From: Siniperca chuatsi
Lineage: Eukaryota > Chordata > Actinopteri > Centrarchiformes > Sinipercidae
Assembly (NCBI RefSeq): GCF_020085105.1
Contig: NC_058043.1
Span: forward strand, 6,019,667 to 6,083,666
Length of the DNA: 64,000 bases
Reading direction: 5' to 3'
Part shown: piece by piece, positions 1 through 11,967 of the stretch
Position numbering within the stretch: the first letter of the stretch is position 1
How the letters are laid out: each line of letters starts with the position of its first letter
Notes under the pieces: model-generated
What the model was told of the DNA's origin: nothing
Database searches by the model: none
Seen by the model: the letters and a program-made list of their open reading frames with translations, nothing else
Program-made: the position numbers and the translations under genes

Positions 1-120
1 ATTAATTCAACTAATTTCAAGTCACAAGACTTGAACCTCTGATTATACATTCTAAAATGGATCTGAAGGTGTTAAGTATTTTCTTTCTATACCTATTTCC
101 TTCAGCAAACTCCCACTGTG

Positions 121-350
121 TGTGGATTAAACAAACAATTTAAAGCATATTAATTACTGGGCTTTGGACAGAGCCAGACTAGCTGTTTCCCCCTGCTTCC
201 AGTCTTTATGCTAAGCTAAGCTAACCATGTTTATGGTCCAGCTCCGCACATAGACATGAGATTAACATTGATCTTCTCATCTAAAAGAAAAGAGCTAAAG
301 AAAGCAAATAAGCATATTTCCCAAAATGTTGAGCTAATTTCCTTTAAAGG
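121..350 (+). repeat. Dispersed repeat, copy 1
   Basis: This stretch matches 61190-61400 in the same orientation. Both carry an 'agctgtttccccctg'-like core, a 'ccagtctt' block, then 'gatcttctcat', 'aataagca' and 'ccaaaatgt' in the same order. Two diverged copies 61 kb apart in unrelated sequence point to an interspersed element. Its class is not recognisable from the ends. Confidence 0.6.
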
Positions 351-931
351 TGGGGTATGAGATTCTGGAGAAATCCAGTACCATGACAAATACCATAATA
401 CAGAGCGAACAACAACACAGCAAATAATGTAACTAACGTTAGCTTGGTTGTGGGTTAGCAAACTGTCCCTACAGTTGCTGCTGCGAAGCTAACAGCCAGA
501 GAGGACGAGACAGTTTCCCAGAGCCAGCACAGCAGCTCCAGACAGCGATACTCACAACTCTCCTACTGCTGTAGCTAACATCACAACAGCAGCATATCTT
601 GGCAAACTAGAAAGTTAGCTGAATGTCCGTAAGGAAGTCATTTAAAAGTACCTGACACACAGATCATGGCTGGAATAGTGTTGTGTGGCCCGGTCCGAGC
701 CACTTTGTTTATTTTCCATTTACAGAGCTGGGCCTGTGTACAAACACCAGAGTTTTATTCAGCACACACACTGAACAGACAGCTAGCGGACGGTGAGGAC
801 ATATTCGCTGAATTTGACAAAAAGGCGTGTATTAGATTAGAGTCGCACACCCCAACTTAAACTGTCGGACACAGCGGGTCAGTGAGGCAGGTTATTATGT
901 ATAATGACCGGTCTATTGTTGCTGTCTGTAG

Positions 932-3593
932 GAGCAGAGTGGCACGGCGGCCTCGTCCCACAGAAGGGAGAGAAGGGGGAGCCGGGGCTGACAGGATTCG
1001 CTGGTAAACGAGGTCAGAGCGGGGAACCAGGAAAACCAGGGGGCCCAGGGATTGACGGACCTCTGGGAGAACCAGGAGAACCAGGGTATGTAATCAGACA
1101 AACCCTTGAGTCTTCTAATGAGGACAGCAGAGAAGTGTGGTTTTTGTTGAATTTTCTTTTTTATTATTGTTAAAACGTCCATAAAATCCATTGTAACTGC
1201 TCCAGGGCCCCACAACCTCAAAGGGGCTGGCTGCCCCAGATTCACTGTGTGGTAATATGGTAATTTTATTAAATGAATAATATAAATAATATGAAATAGA
1301 AAAGGCAACTCCTGCATTTTAAGCTGGTTGTAAAGGCCTGGCTTGCAAAATCTAGTTTTAATACCTTCACCCCAAAATCAAAACTACATATCTTCCCTCT
1401 TACCTGTGCTGTTATTTATCCATCTAGATTGTTTTGGTGTGAGTCGCCGAGTTTTGGAGATGTCGGCCGTAGAGATGTCTGCATTTTTTTTAATATAATG
1501 GAACTAGATGGCGTTTGGCTTGTGGTGCTCAAAGCGCCAAAGAAATACATTTGAAAAATTCAACAGCAATGTCTTTTTCCAGAAATCATGACCCGGTTAC
1601 TCAAGATGATCCACAGACCTTGTTGTGAGAGTTTCGTGTAGGAACTATTTTCTTTCTACCGATCTAAACCCGCCAACTGTATCTCCGCGCAGAAAGAAGC
1701 TAGCAGTATCAAACTATTAGTTAGAATATTTATAATAATAATAATAATAATAATAATGTTTACATCCTGCGCTGTCACAAGCACAAGCCTCCGTCCATGA
1801 GATGCACCCTTCTTTCTGCGCGGTGATACGGTTGGCTGGTTTAGTTCAGTAGAAAGAAAATAGTTCTTACATGAAACTCTTCACAATGGAAGAGGATTAT
1901 CTTGAGTAACCAGGTCATGATTTCTGGAAAGAGACATTGAGACAATATCTATTTTTGATTTTGATTTGGGGGTAAACAGTCCCTTTAATATTCCATTTGA
2001 TATTATGTTTACATGGGCCATATTCTTAAATAACTTAGTATTTAATAGATTAAGTTGGGGTTCAATAGGGTCCACAGTTCACTTTTTACCCCGGGGCCCA
2101 CTAGTGGGTTAATCCAGCTCTGAGCATCACTTTGTGTTGTTTCTATGGCTGCAGGACTGCAGGAGTCCAGCAGCAGGCGGCCTTCAGTGTGGCCAGAGGA
2201 ACCAATGATTACCCGGACAAAGCCAGCGTCATTCGGTTCACCAACGTCATCACCAACATCAACGATGACTACAACACAGCGACAGGACACTTCAGGTGAC
2301 AAAACCACCTGCTTACAGAAACCAATTAACATATTTTTATTACAAATTTGTATGATTATCAAACAAACTTTTAAACTTTAACATGCTCACAATGACAATG
2401 TTAACATGTTAATGTTAATCGGGTATAATGTTTACCATGTTAACCATGTTAGTTTACTGTGTTAGCATGCTAACATTAATTAGTACTAAACACAAAGTAC
2501 AGCTGAGGCTGACGAGGCTGTCATTAGTTTTAGCAGGTATTTGGTCATAAACCATAAACAAGTATTGAACAAATTGACATTTTGACCTGATGATGGCACT
2601 AGAGGAAAAATCAAGTTGAGTAGTTGTGTGCACATCTCAAAACCTCAGTGGAATAGGTGCTGGATATAAAAATCATTTAAAATTGCAATACAAGGAGTAC
2701 ACTGGAATCATGGCTCCCTTTAATTCTATTAGCAACATTTCAACCAACTACAGGTTTTCCTCAGGCAAATAACATCTCCCAAGTTGTGACACTTCATCCT
2801 GAGGGGGACATGAATGTGATGTATGTACCAAATCTTATTGTAATCCATCTGATTGTTGAGATATCTCAGTCAGGACCAAAGTGGTTGACCAACCAACAGA
2901 ATGACCACCACTCTCAGCCATCCATACAGCCTTACCGCTAGCTAGCACAGCTAAAAACGACACAATTCCCTGATTGGTGTGCAATTTTGAAAGCAAGCCA
3001 ATCAAAATAAAGGTATTTCTGTTTCTATTTCCAGTGTGATCAAGATGCCCAACCAGATGGGAGGAAAAAAAAATCCACTTTTAATTAATTAATTAAGTTT
3101 GTGTTGTAGGTGCCGGGTCCCAGGAACGTACTACTTTGTGTTCCACGCCTCTTTAGAGGACCGACTGTGTGTGCTGATGAAGCTGGATCAAACACTGCTG
3201 ACATCGTTCTGCGATCATCGTCGCAGCAGGAGACAGGTGCGAGAATAGAACAATACTACAGATTTATTTTATATTATTGTGCCACCAAATAATACACAGA
3301 TGTTTATGAAAGTAAATGAATATTAAATCTGTTGAGTTAGCACAAAAAAACAAACATGGATCAGCATGTCCACGAAAGTCTAGATTTGATAGTACAGAAC
3401 AGTGTTATTATGTTATTAGTGTATAAAGCAATTAAATTTTGACCGGTACTGATTCCAGGTGACTGCCGGCAGCCTTGCTGTCTACCTGTCGAGGGATCAG
3501 GAGGTCTGGCTGGAGACTAAAGACTACAGAGGGATGAGAGGAAAGCCGGCCGGTTACAGCATCTTCTCCGGCTTCCTGCTGCACGCTCACTGA
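932..3593 (+). CDS. c1qc: Complement C1q subcomponent C-like chain, 5' end outside window
   Basis: This is a secreted chain of C1q, the recognition part of the classical complement pathway. Four exons join in frame: 932-1085, 2155-2295, 3110-3236 and 3459-3593 (TGA). The first gives Gly-X-Y collagen triplets (GEKGEPG, then GEPGEPG at the end). The rest form a globular C1q head with AAFSVAR, IRFTNVITN, a conserved F-R-C-x-VPGTYYFVFHAS block, CVLM, a free-standing FCDH and the terminal FSGFLL. The CxVPGxYYFVxHAS and VWLE..DY patterns fit C1qC better than A or B. The exon at 932 starts at codon position 2 of a Gly, so an upstream exon with signal peptide and first triplets is required. None is visible in 1-931, so it lies left of the window. 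The ATG at 904 is in intron and is not the start. The C1qB-like gene follows on the same strand, as in vertebrate C1q clusters. Confidence 0.85.
1369..1990. repeat. Foldback (inverted-repeat) element in c1qc intron
   Basis: Arms at about 1567-1699 and 1809-1939 are imperfect inverted copies. 'cagaaatcatgacc' pairs with 'ggtcatgatttctg', and 'gcgcagaaagaag' with 'cttctttctgcgc'. They enclose a 109-base loop containing a TAA/ATA microsatellite at 1732-1757. The left arm carries an extra unpaired stretch from about 1430 to 1560. The structure fits a non-autonomous DNA transposon. No transposase is present. Confidence 0.7.
2381..2910 (+). repeat. Dispersed GCTAACATG-rich repeat, copy 1
   Basis: It begins with stacked 'gttaacatgtta' and 'gttagcatgctaac' words. 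These are followed by 'actaaacacaaagtac', 'ggtatttggtcataa', 'ttttgacctgatgatggc' and a tail around 'ccatctgattgttgagatat'. The same ordered blocks recur at 8565-8925, 39838-40065 and 48390-48905, and in reverse at 20535-20700, 52955-53210 and 57460-57665. Confidence 0.75.
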
Positions 3594-6500
3594 CCCACAG
3601 GCCGAGAAACACAAAACAGTCTTTTTCCTCACTTTTTCTAAACAGTTTTACAGCAACACTCCAAGGCTGAAACTTCAGGCAAAATAATTTCTTCCCTTCC
3701 TTCCCTCTGACCCTTTAACCTTTTTAAAAAGTACATATTAGTTACTTTTCATTTTGCCTTTATTTAACTATTAAGTCTCTTTGTGATTAAAATCTCTTTT
3801 CAAGAGAGTCCTGGCCAACAGGGAAGCAGAAAAACATTTGTACAACAAAAAATAAGGTAAAAACAATACAATTTAAAAGCAAACACATTGACTAAGAGTG
3901 CTATTTTCCAGATCATTTGATATATCTATGAAACTTGACTTAAATTCACCAACAGTCGTCAGCTCTGACGATTTCAAGTCCTTCTGTACATTGTTGGTGG
4001 AACGGGAAGCGTATTTAAAAGCTTTCTGTAGAATATCGTGAAAACGCAGGCCAGATTGGTTTTGATCTGTATGTATACAGGGAAGGAGGAGCCTACTGAA
4101 GTGCATTGCATTTACCAAAGAAAAACTATCGGAGACCTTATCTCGTAATTAGGACAATCTCATAATAACGAGGTCAGGTGTTACACCGTATTCTCTGACC
4201 CATCCGATTCTGTATTGCCTCTGCAAACATTTTTATCATATTTTATCACATACTTTATTTTGACAGCTGTTACCAAACATGATGGAACCACAGTACTTAG
4301 AAAGGGTCACACATTTTGATGGCTGTGATTTTGCTGTGCCGAAATGTGTGACTCATCAGATTCTGTGACACCTGGTCATCAATTATGCAAAAAAGACCAA
4401 ATTACTCACTAATATCCATTTTTAAGCAGATGACACAGTCTTGTATGCTTTGGACTCCTCTTCAACTCAAGCTATATCAAGATGTGTTTTATTCTCAAGA
4501 ACCCATTATTCCAGTTTTTATCATCCTGCATCCATACATGTGATGGTACTGTATGTAATAGTCCAGTTCTTATATCTGAATAAAGAACATTTCTGTCTTG
4601 AGGACAGGAAAATTATTCAACCATCATGACACGACCCAATTCAATCTGTTGATTTTATTTTCTGTCTGTCAGTAAACAGATCATTTGAACTGGAAAACCC
4701 AAAACACCCAAATAAACTGCTTGACAACAAGGCTTTGTATTTGTGTGTTATTTCTCCTTTTCTATCATTTGTGCGTGCCATATTTTTAATTCCTTCTCAG
4801 AGTGATCATAACAGTTACTTTGAAGAGTATCTTAATTGAATTTAAATTGTAATAATGTGTGCATCTCCATGCATTGTTTAAAGACAGATGAGGCTAATGG
4901 TTTTATAAAGAATAAGAATAATGAAACAAACTTTAATATCCTTTTTTAGTTAGGTTTGTGTATATTATTGTTGTTGTTTATTTCAGGTATAATGTACAGT
5001 GTTAGTTCAGGCAGAGCACTTAGGTCACACTTCCATTAGCTGATTGGTATCAGTTGTTGCCTTCACCAGTTAAACACTTTAATGTGAAGCAGCTGCTGTA
5101 GGATCTTGTTTGCATTCTCAGTAACTTAATGCAGCTCCGATGGTGTAAAGAAAGCAAACAGTAAACAGTGAGGCCATTAAAATTACACTGGATTACATGC
5201 ATGCCTTGTTTCCAGAGAAGGCAATGGCGGACTCCGCCACTAACAATGAAACCTACTATATAGAAAGGTAATTACAAAATGTAAATACATCAAATGGCTA
5301 TTGCGGAAAAAAGATACTGACCTTAGATAGTTTCAAAAATGGGGTTTGATTTCATGAAAATCTTAAGGATCATAACTTTAACCTTAAAGTGACATTAAAA
5401 ATAGTTGATTGGATGAATTTATTAGGCATGACAACATGATTCAGACCAACACACAAATAATCATCTGTAGACATTTGCAAGTAATAGGATGACATGTCCC
5501 AAAAACAAGGTGGACAAAACAAATAAAAACCTCTACACTATAGATCCAAACATGCAGAAATAGAAAACAAAACATGGACAAAATCCAAGAAATGGAAAGA
5601 GGATCTGAGAAAGACAAAAAATGACAAACTGGCATATTTCACAGGATGTACTTATTAAAGATATACATCAGCTCTTTGCTGATAGATACTGATGAGGAAA
5701 TTAAATATTTTGTGGAACAGATACTGACATCCAGAGTGGGGTTGGGAGCCCCAGTAACACACTGCCAGGAAACCAGTTTGTATTTGAGGCAACAACAAAG
5801 AGGAAGTTCAGAGAAAACGAAGAAGGATGTTTTTAATCAGATACATTCAATAATGCTTCATCATCAATTCTTCATCAGGTGGAGTTTGTCCTGACTTCTC
5901 GTTCAACTGTTTCACTTCTTCTGACGGGGGATTTGCTTTGTCAGATAAATGCAACAAAATAATAACAGATTCACAGTAAAAGGCATCAAACCCACAGAGA
6001 TGGAACTGGTATGAGAAATTGCCAAAATGTAATAAATATACAGCAAAGATAAAAGACGTGAACAAGAACAGAACAAACAGGAGGGGTGATAAACAAAATG
6101 CAAGAGGATTTAAAACATGCAGGAAATCTACCTGGGGTCAGTGGTGCAAAGTAACAGTTATAGTCAGTTATACAATAAAAATAAACCTATTTTGAAACCT
6201 TAAAATAACAAAAACAAAATCAATGCAGGATAGTTTGAGGTGCAGGGCCATCCTATACCAAAGCCCTGGCTTCAAAATGTCACTTGAGTAAAAGTATGTA
6301 AGTAAGAAAAATGTACTTATAGTACGAAGTATCAATTAGTATCGAAGGTAAAAGAGTACTAACAATGCAGAAAACTTGCCCCTGTGAGTGTTATACTATT
6401 ACAAATTATATAATTAGCTTATTATTACATTTAAATAGTTTCTGTGGTGAAATCTACAACTGTGCATATTTTATATGCTCTTCATGTATTTTATATGTAA

Positions 6501-6733
6501 AATCTTAATCTACAAAGTAATTACTAACTCCAGTTGTCAGATTAACGTATTGTAGTGAAAAGTACTACATTTGCCTCAAAGAAGAAGAAGTATAAGTAAC
6601 ATGAAATGAAAATACTCAAGTACAAGTACCTCAAATTTGTACTTAACTACAGTACGTGAGAATATGTACTTTGTTTCATTCCACCTCTGACAGCAGAAAA
6701 CAAAGTTTTTTTCTAGCTCCCTGCTTCAATCAG
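3594..6733. other. Intergenic region between the two C1q genes
   Basis: No convincing coding exon was found on either strand. The short open frames are AT-rich and lack domain-like composition. AATAAA-type signals on the plus strand near 4578 and 4709 could end the c1qc transcript, but no signal lies within a few hundred bases of its stop. The right end holds the AGTA-rich dispersed repeat. Confidence 0.6.
6140..6690. repeat. Dispersed 'aagtaaaagta' repeat, copy 1
   Basis: It is rich in 'gagtaaaagta', 'agtacaagtacctc' and 'cttaactacagtac' words. Related copies lie at 9285-9830 and 49915-50560. It ends about 45 bases before the C1qB-like promoter element. Confidence 0.65.
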
Positions 6734-6743
6734 TTTCACTTCC
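6734..6743 (-). promoter_or_regulatory. Candidate ETS-IRF composite element (EICE)
   Basis: On the minus strand the sequence reads GGAAGTGAAA, an exact match to the PU.1/IRF composite consensus GGAANNGAAA. It lies 113 bases upstream of the inferred C1qB-like ATG, in the likely proximal promoter or the start of exon 1. Mammalian C1q genes are known macrophage and dendritic-cell targets of PU.1 and IRF8, which makes the position meaningful. A ten-base match alone also occurs by chance. Confidence 0.5.
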
Positions 6744-6855
6744 TGTTTTCTCCTGACTGAGCTGCTGCTTTCACTCTGAAGCAGGACAGCTCTTCACCTC
6801 CGCTCTCCATCAGCTTATCACTCCACCACAAGACGAGTGACAGCATTACCTGCAA

Positions 6856-9800
6856 ATGGTGAGACTTTTGTGCCTTTCAAAACCAAAGAACAGGCAAAGA
6901 AAAAATATAGGTATATAGACAGTGAGGGAAAGTCACTTATTCAGCATTGTTAATACAGAAGAGGAGAGTTTCATTGCATTTCTTGCCGGAGTTGTTTGTA
7001 TGTCCTTAAAATGCTTAAAATGTAAACTTAAATTTAAATGCACAAATTTAGGCCTTTAGTCATTAATTTATCTTAAACTTATAGTTATGACATGTTAATT
7101 TTAACATTGTATATTGTATCGTACATATGATTTGTGAATAACAGGTTAAAACATTCAAAATTCAGTATATACTTATACTTATATACTATACAATATTCAG
7201 TAGGGTACAGTTGTATAAGAACCTTGAACCTCCAAAATGTCAACACTTCAGGAATGTCAACTTGCTTTGTGTGGATTTTACTGATCAAATTTCTAATTAT
7301 AATATATTTTTTAAAAGCTTGTGGGGAACTGGTCCCCGTGAAGCAAAACATGATATTATTTATGTTAAGACTTGGTGTTTATTAAGGTTATGATTGCGTT
7401 TAAACATGTACTGGTTATGATTAAAGTTTAAGGTAAGTCTCCAGGATATTAATAAAAGTCAATGCATTGTCCTCCTAAGTGACAAAAACAAGTTTGTGTC
7501 TCCAAATGTGTGTGTTGCTCCAGGCCCCCCAGTGGCTGAGCTGCAGTACTGCAGTGTTTCTGCTCCTGGTTCACGTCGGCCAGGTCACCACACAGTCCTG
7601 TGGAACCCCTGGGATTCCTGGGATTCCGGGCACCCATGGGCCCAACGGCATAGTCGGTCCCAAGGGAGAGAAGGGAGACCCTGGTGAGCTCACACTGGAC
7701 ATGAAGACATCAGATACCTTTTACACATTCTGTTCACATGTTTTTCTTCATGTTGTTTCCGATTTGAGAAAGTGTAAATGTAAACCAAATCTGACTAACA
7801 CTAACGTGTCAGTGTGACTTTATGCAGACGTTGATTAAACTTAATATGTTAAGTTTATTGAACTTGTTTCCTCAAGTTCAGTGAACGTTGCACAGCTCAA
7901 CACACTGCAGATTAAGAAAACACATGCAAATAGAGATAACTCAGGCAAATTAAGAAAACATGTTCACCTTTTTTGTATTTATTTGTGTTTTCTATATTTG
8001 CAGCATGTTTTGTTTTGCTGCACGTGTTGGTGAAAATTGGTGAAAATGCTTCATTTTGGGGCTTTTCTTTGTGTTTTCTTTAGTTGCAGTGAGAGAGTTA
8101 GATGCAAAATTAAAATGTCTTATGATAATAACATTGGTGGAGTGCTGTCTAGTCTTATTATATATTTTTTTAAGTAGACTACAAGTATAGATATTCAATT
8201 TACAGATAAAATATAACTCCTATCTTTCATCTTGGTGTCAGTTCACACTAACAACCTTGTGCCATGTGATGAGTGATTCTCTGTGTGAGCAGGTGAGGGA
8301 GGTCAGCCTGTCAGGGGCCAGAAGGGGCTGCCGGGTCTGCGGGGGCCCCCAGGACGGCCTGGGTTGAAGGGGGACGAGGGTCTTCCGGGGCCTCGCGGTA
8401 ATCCAGGCCGGCCAGGGGAGAAAGGACGACCCTTCAACCCTTCCAACCAGCAGAAATCCTACTTCTCCTACAAACGGGTGATGTCTAATGCACCAGAGGT
8501 CGACACTGACATCTTCTTCAACAGGTCAGTGCTTTGAAGGTTAAAGTCACAGAGAGAACAGGAGTGGTAACATGCTAACATGCTGATGTTAAGCACCATC
8601 TTAGTTTAGCCTGTTAGCATTCTAACATTTGGTAATGAGCACTAAACAGAAAGTACAGCCGATAGGAATGTCATTAGTTTGGCAGGTATTTGGTCATAAA
8701 CCAAAGTATTGGACGAATTGAAATTTTGACCTGATGATAACGCTAGATGAAAGATTGTTGAGACATTTAACTCACAGCTACAAATGTCAACCACATGGCA
8801 CTAGAAGAAAAGTCAGGAGATCATCAGAGTCATTACCATTAATCCTCTGGGCATCATCATATCTGTATCAAATTTCATGGCAATCTATGTAATAGTTGTT
8901 GAGATATTTCAATCTGGACCAAAAAAAAACATGAGATGGAGACACAAAAAATTGTTCATGAAAGTTTTGATGATAGAGCTAGAAGACAACAACCATAAAA
9001 TAATCAATAAAAACTGAAACATTTGTGTCAACTTCCCACAGACAGATTCTGCCGGACCTGGATCAACAGTTTCAAGGAGAATTGCTGACAAACGGATCGT
9101 TCACATGTGTCATCAAAGGCGTCTATTTCTTCAGTTATCACGTTTCAGCAAAGAGCAGAGTGAGTCTGAAGAGTTCGTTCTCACAAAACTGATCTGTGTA
9201 TCTGTTGGTGTCGTTCCAATTTCCTCTTTTCAGTCTCATCTGCTTTATTTTGTCTTCAAGAGTTGGATTTAGTCACTCAACCAGTGGTTGAAAATCACTA
9301 AGTACATTTACTCCAGTGCTCCACTTAAGTACAGTTTTGAGCTACTTCTGCTTTATTTGAGTATTTCCACTTTATGCTACTTTATACTTCTACTCTACTT
9401 CTACACTATATTGTGCTTTCGCTGCACTGCATTTATCTGACAGCTGTAGTTAGTAGTTACCTACTCCTTAGTAGTTAGTTTCCCTGTGTGGTTGTTTATG
9501 TTATCTTATAAAAAATATGATGCATTAAACATGAACTTCACCTCAACTACCTACAATGTTAAAATACTGCGTACACCTTAAAGCATAAACATCCAATAAC
9601 ACAGTGATAATGTAACATTTAGAAAGGGACCATTATGCATAATGAGCACTTTTAATTTAGATATTTTTACTTTAATACATACAAGTAAGTAAAGTAAAAT
9701 AATACTTCTTTATTTTACTTCAGTACACTTTTGAATGCAGAACTTTTACTTGAGTATGTCTCGTTGTGGCATTGGTACTTTTACTTGAGTAAAGGATCAG

Positions 9801-10506
9801 AGTATTTCTTCCACCTCTGCATTTAAATAAACTTAATTAAACTTAGGACATGTTCAGAGGACCCTGGCTTAGGGGTTGAGATGCTGACCATGAACTAAAA
9901 TGTCCCCAGTTTGAGTCCAGTTTTTGTTGCATCTCTGTCTCCCTTATTTCCTGTCATCTCTCTATCATTTATAAAAAAGGCTTGAAATGCCCCAAATATA
10001 TTTTATTACTTTATTGTCTTTTCATCAACCATAACTACAATCTTTCCCTAGCCTTAACCATACCACAGATGCCATTGTGGCATTTGACATAACCTGGGGT
10101 TTTGCAAAATCATCAAATGTCAATGTTTTTGTTTAGAATAGGGTTGGTTATATGCAACCCACACGTCCTGTAGGTTACTTTAGTAGATGCAAACTACGTC
10201 TCGACCTTTACCTTCAGTGGATAACAATGTCTCATTTTGAGTAGAGGTACAACACTGGATATTTGGGCTCCTGACTGTATTTGTATGATCATCTAGGTGT
10301 GTCTGAAGCTGGTGAAGGGCAGCGACAGTCACATGACACTGTGTGACTCATCTGAAGGTTTCCTGGTCACCTCCGGCTCGGCGGTCCTGGAGCTGGAGGC
10401 CGGAGACACAGTCTCACTGCAGGCAACCAAGTACAACAACATCGTGACGAGCCAGAGCAGCACCAGCCACACCTTCACCGGCTTCCTGATCTTCCCCACC
10501 ACCTAG
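6856..10506 (+). CDS. c1qb: Complement C1q subcomponent B-like chain
   Basis: Five coding exons give 240 residues: 6856-6858, 7524-7683, 8293-8524, 9042-9159 and 10297-10506 (TAG). The first coding exon is only the ATG, followed at once by donor gtgaga. The second starts APQWLSC and supplies a hydrophobic signal peptide ([10 protein letters not shown]), then TQSC. That Cys fits the interchain disulfide position, just before the collagen start [10 protein letters not shown]. Gly-X-Y triplets run to about residue 95, with one short interruption. The globular head follows, with [29 protein letters not shown], a [14 protein letters not shown] block and terminal [14 protein letters not shown] near the N terminus and the SLQAT motif favour chain B. 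Chain A is the alternative, since the ending FLIFP occurs there too. Downstream AATAAA lies at 10626. Confidence 0.78.
8565..8925 (+). repeat. Dispersed GCTAACATG-rich repeat, copy 2 (c1qb intron)
   Basis: The blocks 'catgctaacatgctgatg', 'gagcactaaacagaaagtac', 'ggtatttggtcataaacc' and 'ttttgacctgatga' appear in the same order and orientation as at 2381-2910. The tail ends in 'gttgagatatttcaatctgg'. Confidence 0.75.
9285..9830. repeat. Dispersed 'aagtaaaagta' repeat, copy 2 (c1qb intron)
   Basis: It contains 'ccacttaagtacagttttgag', 'aagtaaagtaaaataatac' and 'acttttacttgagtaaagg', related to the copies at 6140-6690 and 49915-50560. It lies in the last intron of the C1qB-like gene. Confidence 0.65.
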
Positions 10507-10625
10507 AGCCCCAGCCTCTGATCCATAAAATTATTGTTAACAACATCACAGACTTTTTGAGAACATTTACAGCACTTAAATGAAATATGTGTGTTTTCTG
10601 TAATAGTGCAAAGATCAGCAGAATT

Positions 10626-10631
10626 AATAAA
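10626..10631 (+). terminator. Polyadenylation signal of the C1qB-like gene
   Basis: A canonical AATAAA lies 120 bases after the stop codon, giving a short 3' UTR. It is the first such signal downstream of the gene. Confidence 0.7.
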
Positions 10632-10859
10632 GATTGGCTCAATAGTGGCACTGCTGTCATACCAGTGTGTTTTCATGTTTTAGCCAATTAACTATAAAGA
10701 GTGTGTACAATAGCCAGTGTTTTTTTTTTGTTATTTCAGGACAATAAATCCCTCACAGTGCACAATTCACTATCTTTCAATTGTTTTAGTGAATCGTTAA
10801 TGTAGGAAATAAGTCGTGTCCTCCTCCAGTCCCAAGAATCCCTGAAAGAAGTTTCCAGC

Positions 10860-11040
10860 AATTCATGAATTCTGCTAACAAGTATTTTCTGTGTATCCAA
10901 AGTTTGATATATCTTATTCTTCTGTGCCATAGAGCTTCATTTTTGTCCAAAAACTATTAAAAACATATCAATGAGCCGCACTATTGCACTGGGTGACATG
11001 TTCCTTCATTACCATGAACACACACACTGTAGTTGTTGGT
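10860..11040 (+). repeat. Dispersed repeat shared with 58.5 kb
   Basis: The blocks 'tgatatatcttattc', 'aactattaaaaaca', 'tcaatgagcc' and 'catgaacacacacactgtag' recur in the same order at 58530-58685 with roughly 85-90% identity by eye. The element type is not recognised. Confidence 0.6.
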
Positions 11041-11960
11041 TTTTGTCTCTTTATGAGATTTGTTGACAAATCATGGCTCAACAGCATTAACTTTGAAACA
11101 CTCGGGGGTGGAGCCCTATAATGTGTAAACACACCTGGGACCAAAAGAAAGAGAAAAGGTTTGTATCGGCTTATTTAAACATTAAATAAGTTTATATGTT
11201 ATATGCTAATACATCTGTACAACAGTAATAAAACTACACTGCTTGGAGGAAGCATAGCAGAATTACTATAACTGATTGCAAATAAAATATTTAATGTTGT
11301 GGTGTGTAATATTTCCTCCAGTGGCTGACTATTTAAAAACACTGAGGTATTAGGTGTACATCTTTCTGACTGATACCAGGCCAGGAGTTCATTAATTATC
11401 CATCACACAGTATCAGTATAACCTTACAACTGTGCGGATGGTAAACAGACGGTGTTACAGGAAGCAGAGGATTGCTGGATGGATTTATCTGTTGCATTTG
11501 CATTTTTTTCCTTCCATCATCATCATTCCCACAAGGAACCTGAAAGGACAACCCTGTCATAAATATTTGTTGCTGCTTCAAATTTGTCATATCTGACCAA
11601 TCACTGCTCTTTCAGTTGTTGTCTAACATCTGACACTAGCGTTTTTGTGCGGGAGGAAGAATCAAATCACTCAAACACAAAATAATTAACCTCATAAAAA
11701 TTAGAAAGCTTGGTTAAACAAAAAAAAATACCGTGTAATTTATCAAGAGTTACACTAGTTTTGTTAGAGCAATTCTGACCCAGAACGGTTAATAAAACCC
11801 CCAAATCCCCAAATGACATGACCTGAGGGGACATTTGGGGATTTGTTAGCACTATTGGCCATTAAAACAAAATCAGAGTGTGTCTTAAAACAAACAGGAA
11901 TGGTGTTTATCACATGAAAGCTTAATCGCTGTTCTACACTCTCATTAGAGTGTCTGAAGG
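11041..11960. other. Intergenic region, no gene seen
   Basis: It is AT-rich, with no exon-like frame or known repeat. It separates the convergent c1qb (plus) and spmip1 (minus) 3' ends. Confidence 0.5.
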
Positions 11961-11967
11961 CTGAACT

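Noticed and set aside
666-860. 64-codon plus-strand frame as a first exon of c1qc
   Set aside because: It has no collagen triplets, no proper signal peptide and no donor in a phase that would join exon 932.
904-931. ATG at 904 as the start of the C1qC-like protein
   Set aside because: The bases just before 932 form a splice acceptor and the collagen frame begins mid-codon there. The short MTGLLLLSV reading is intron.
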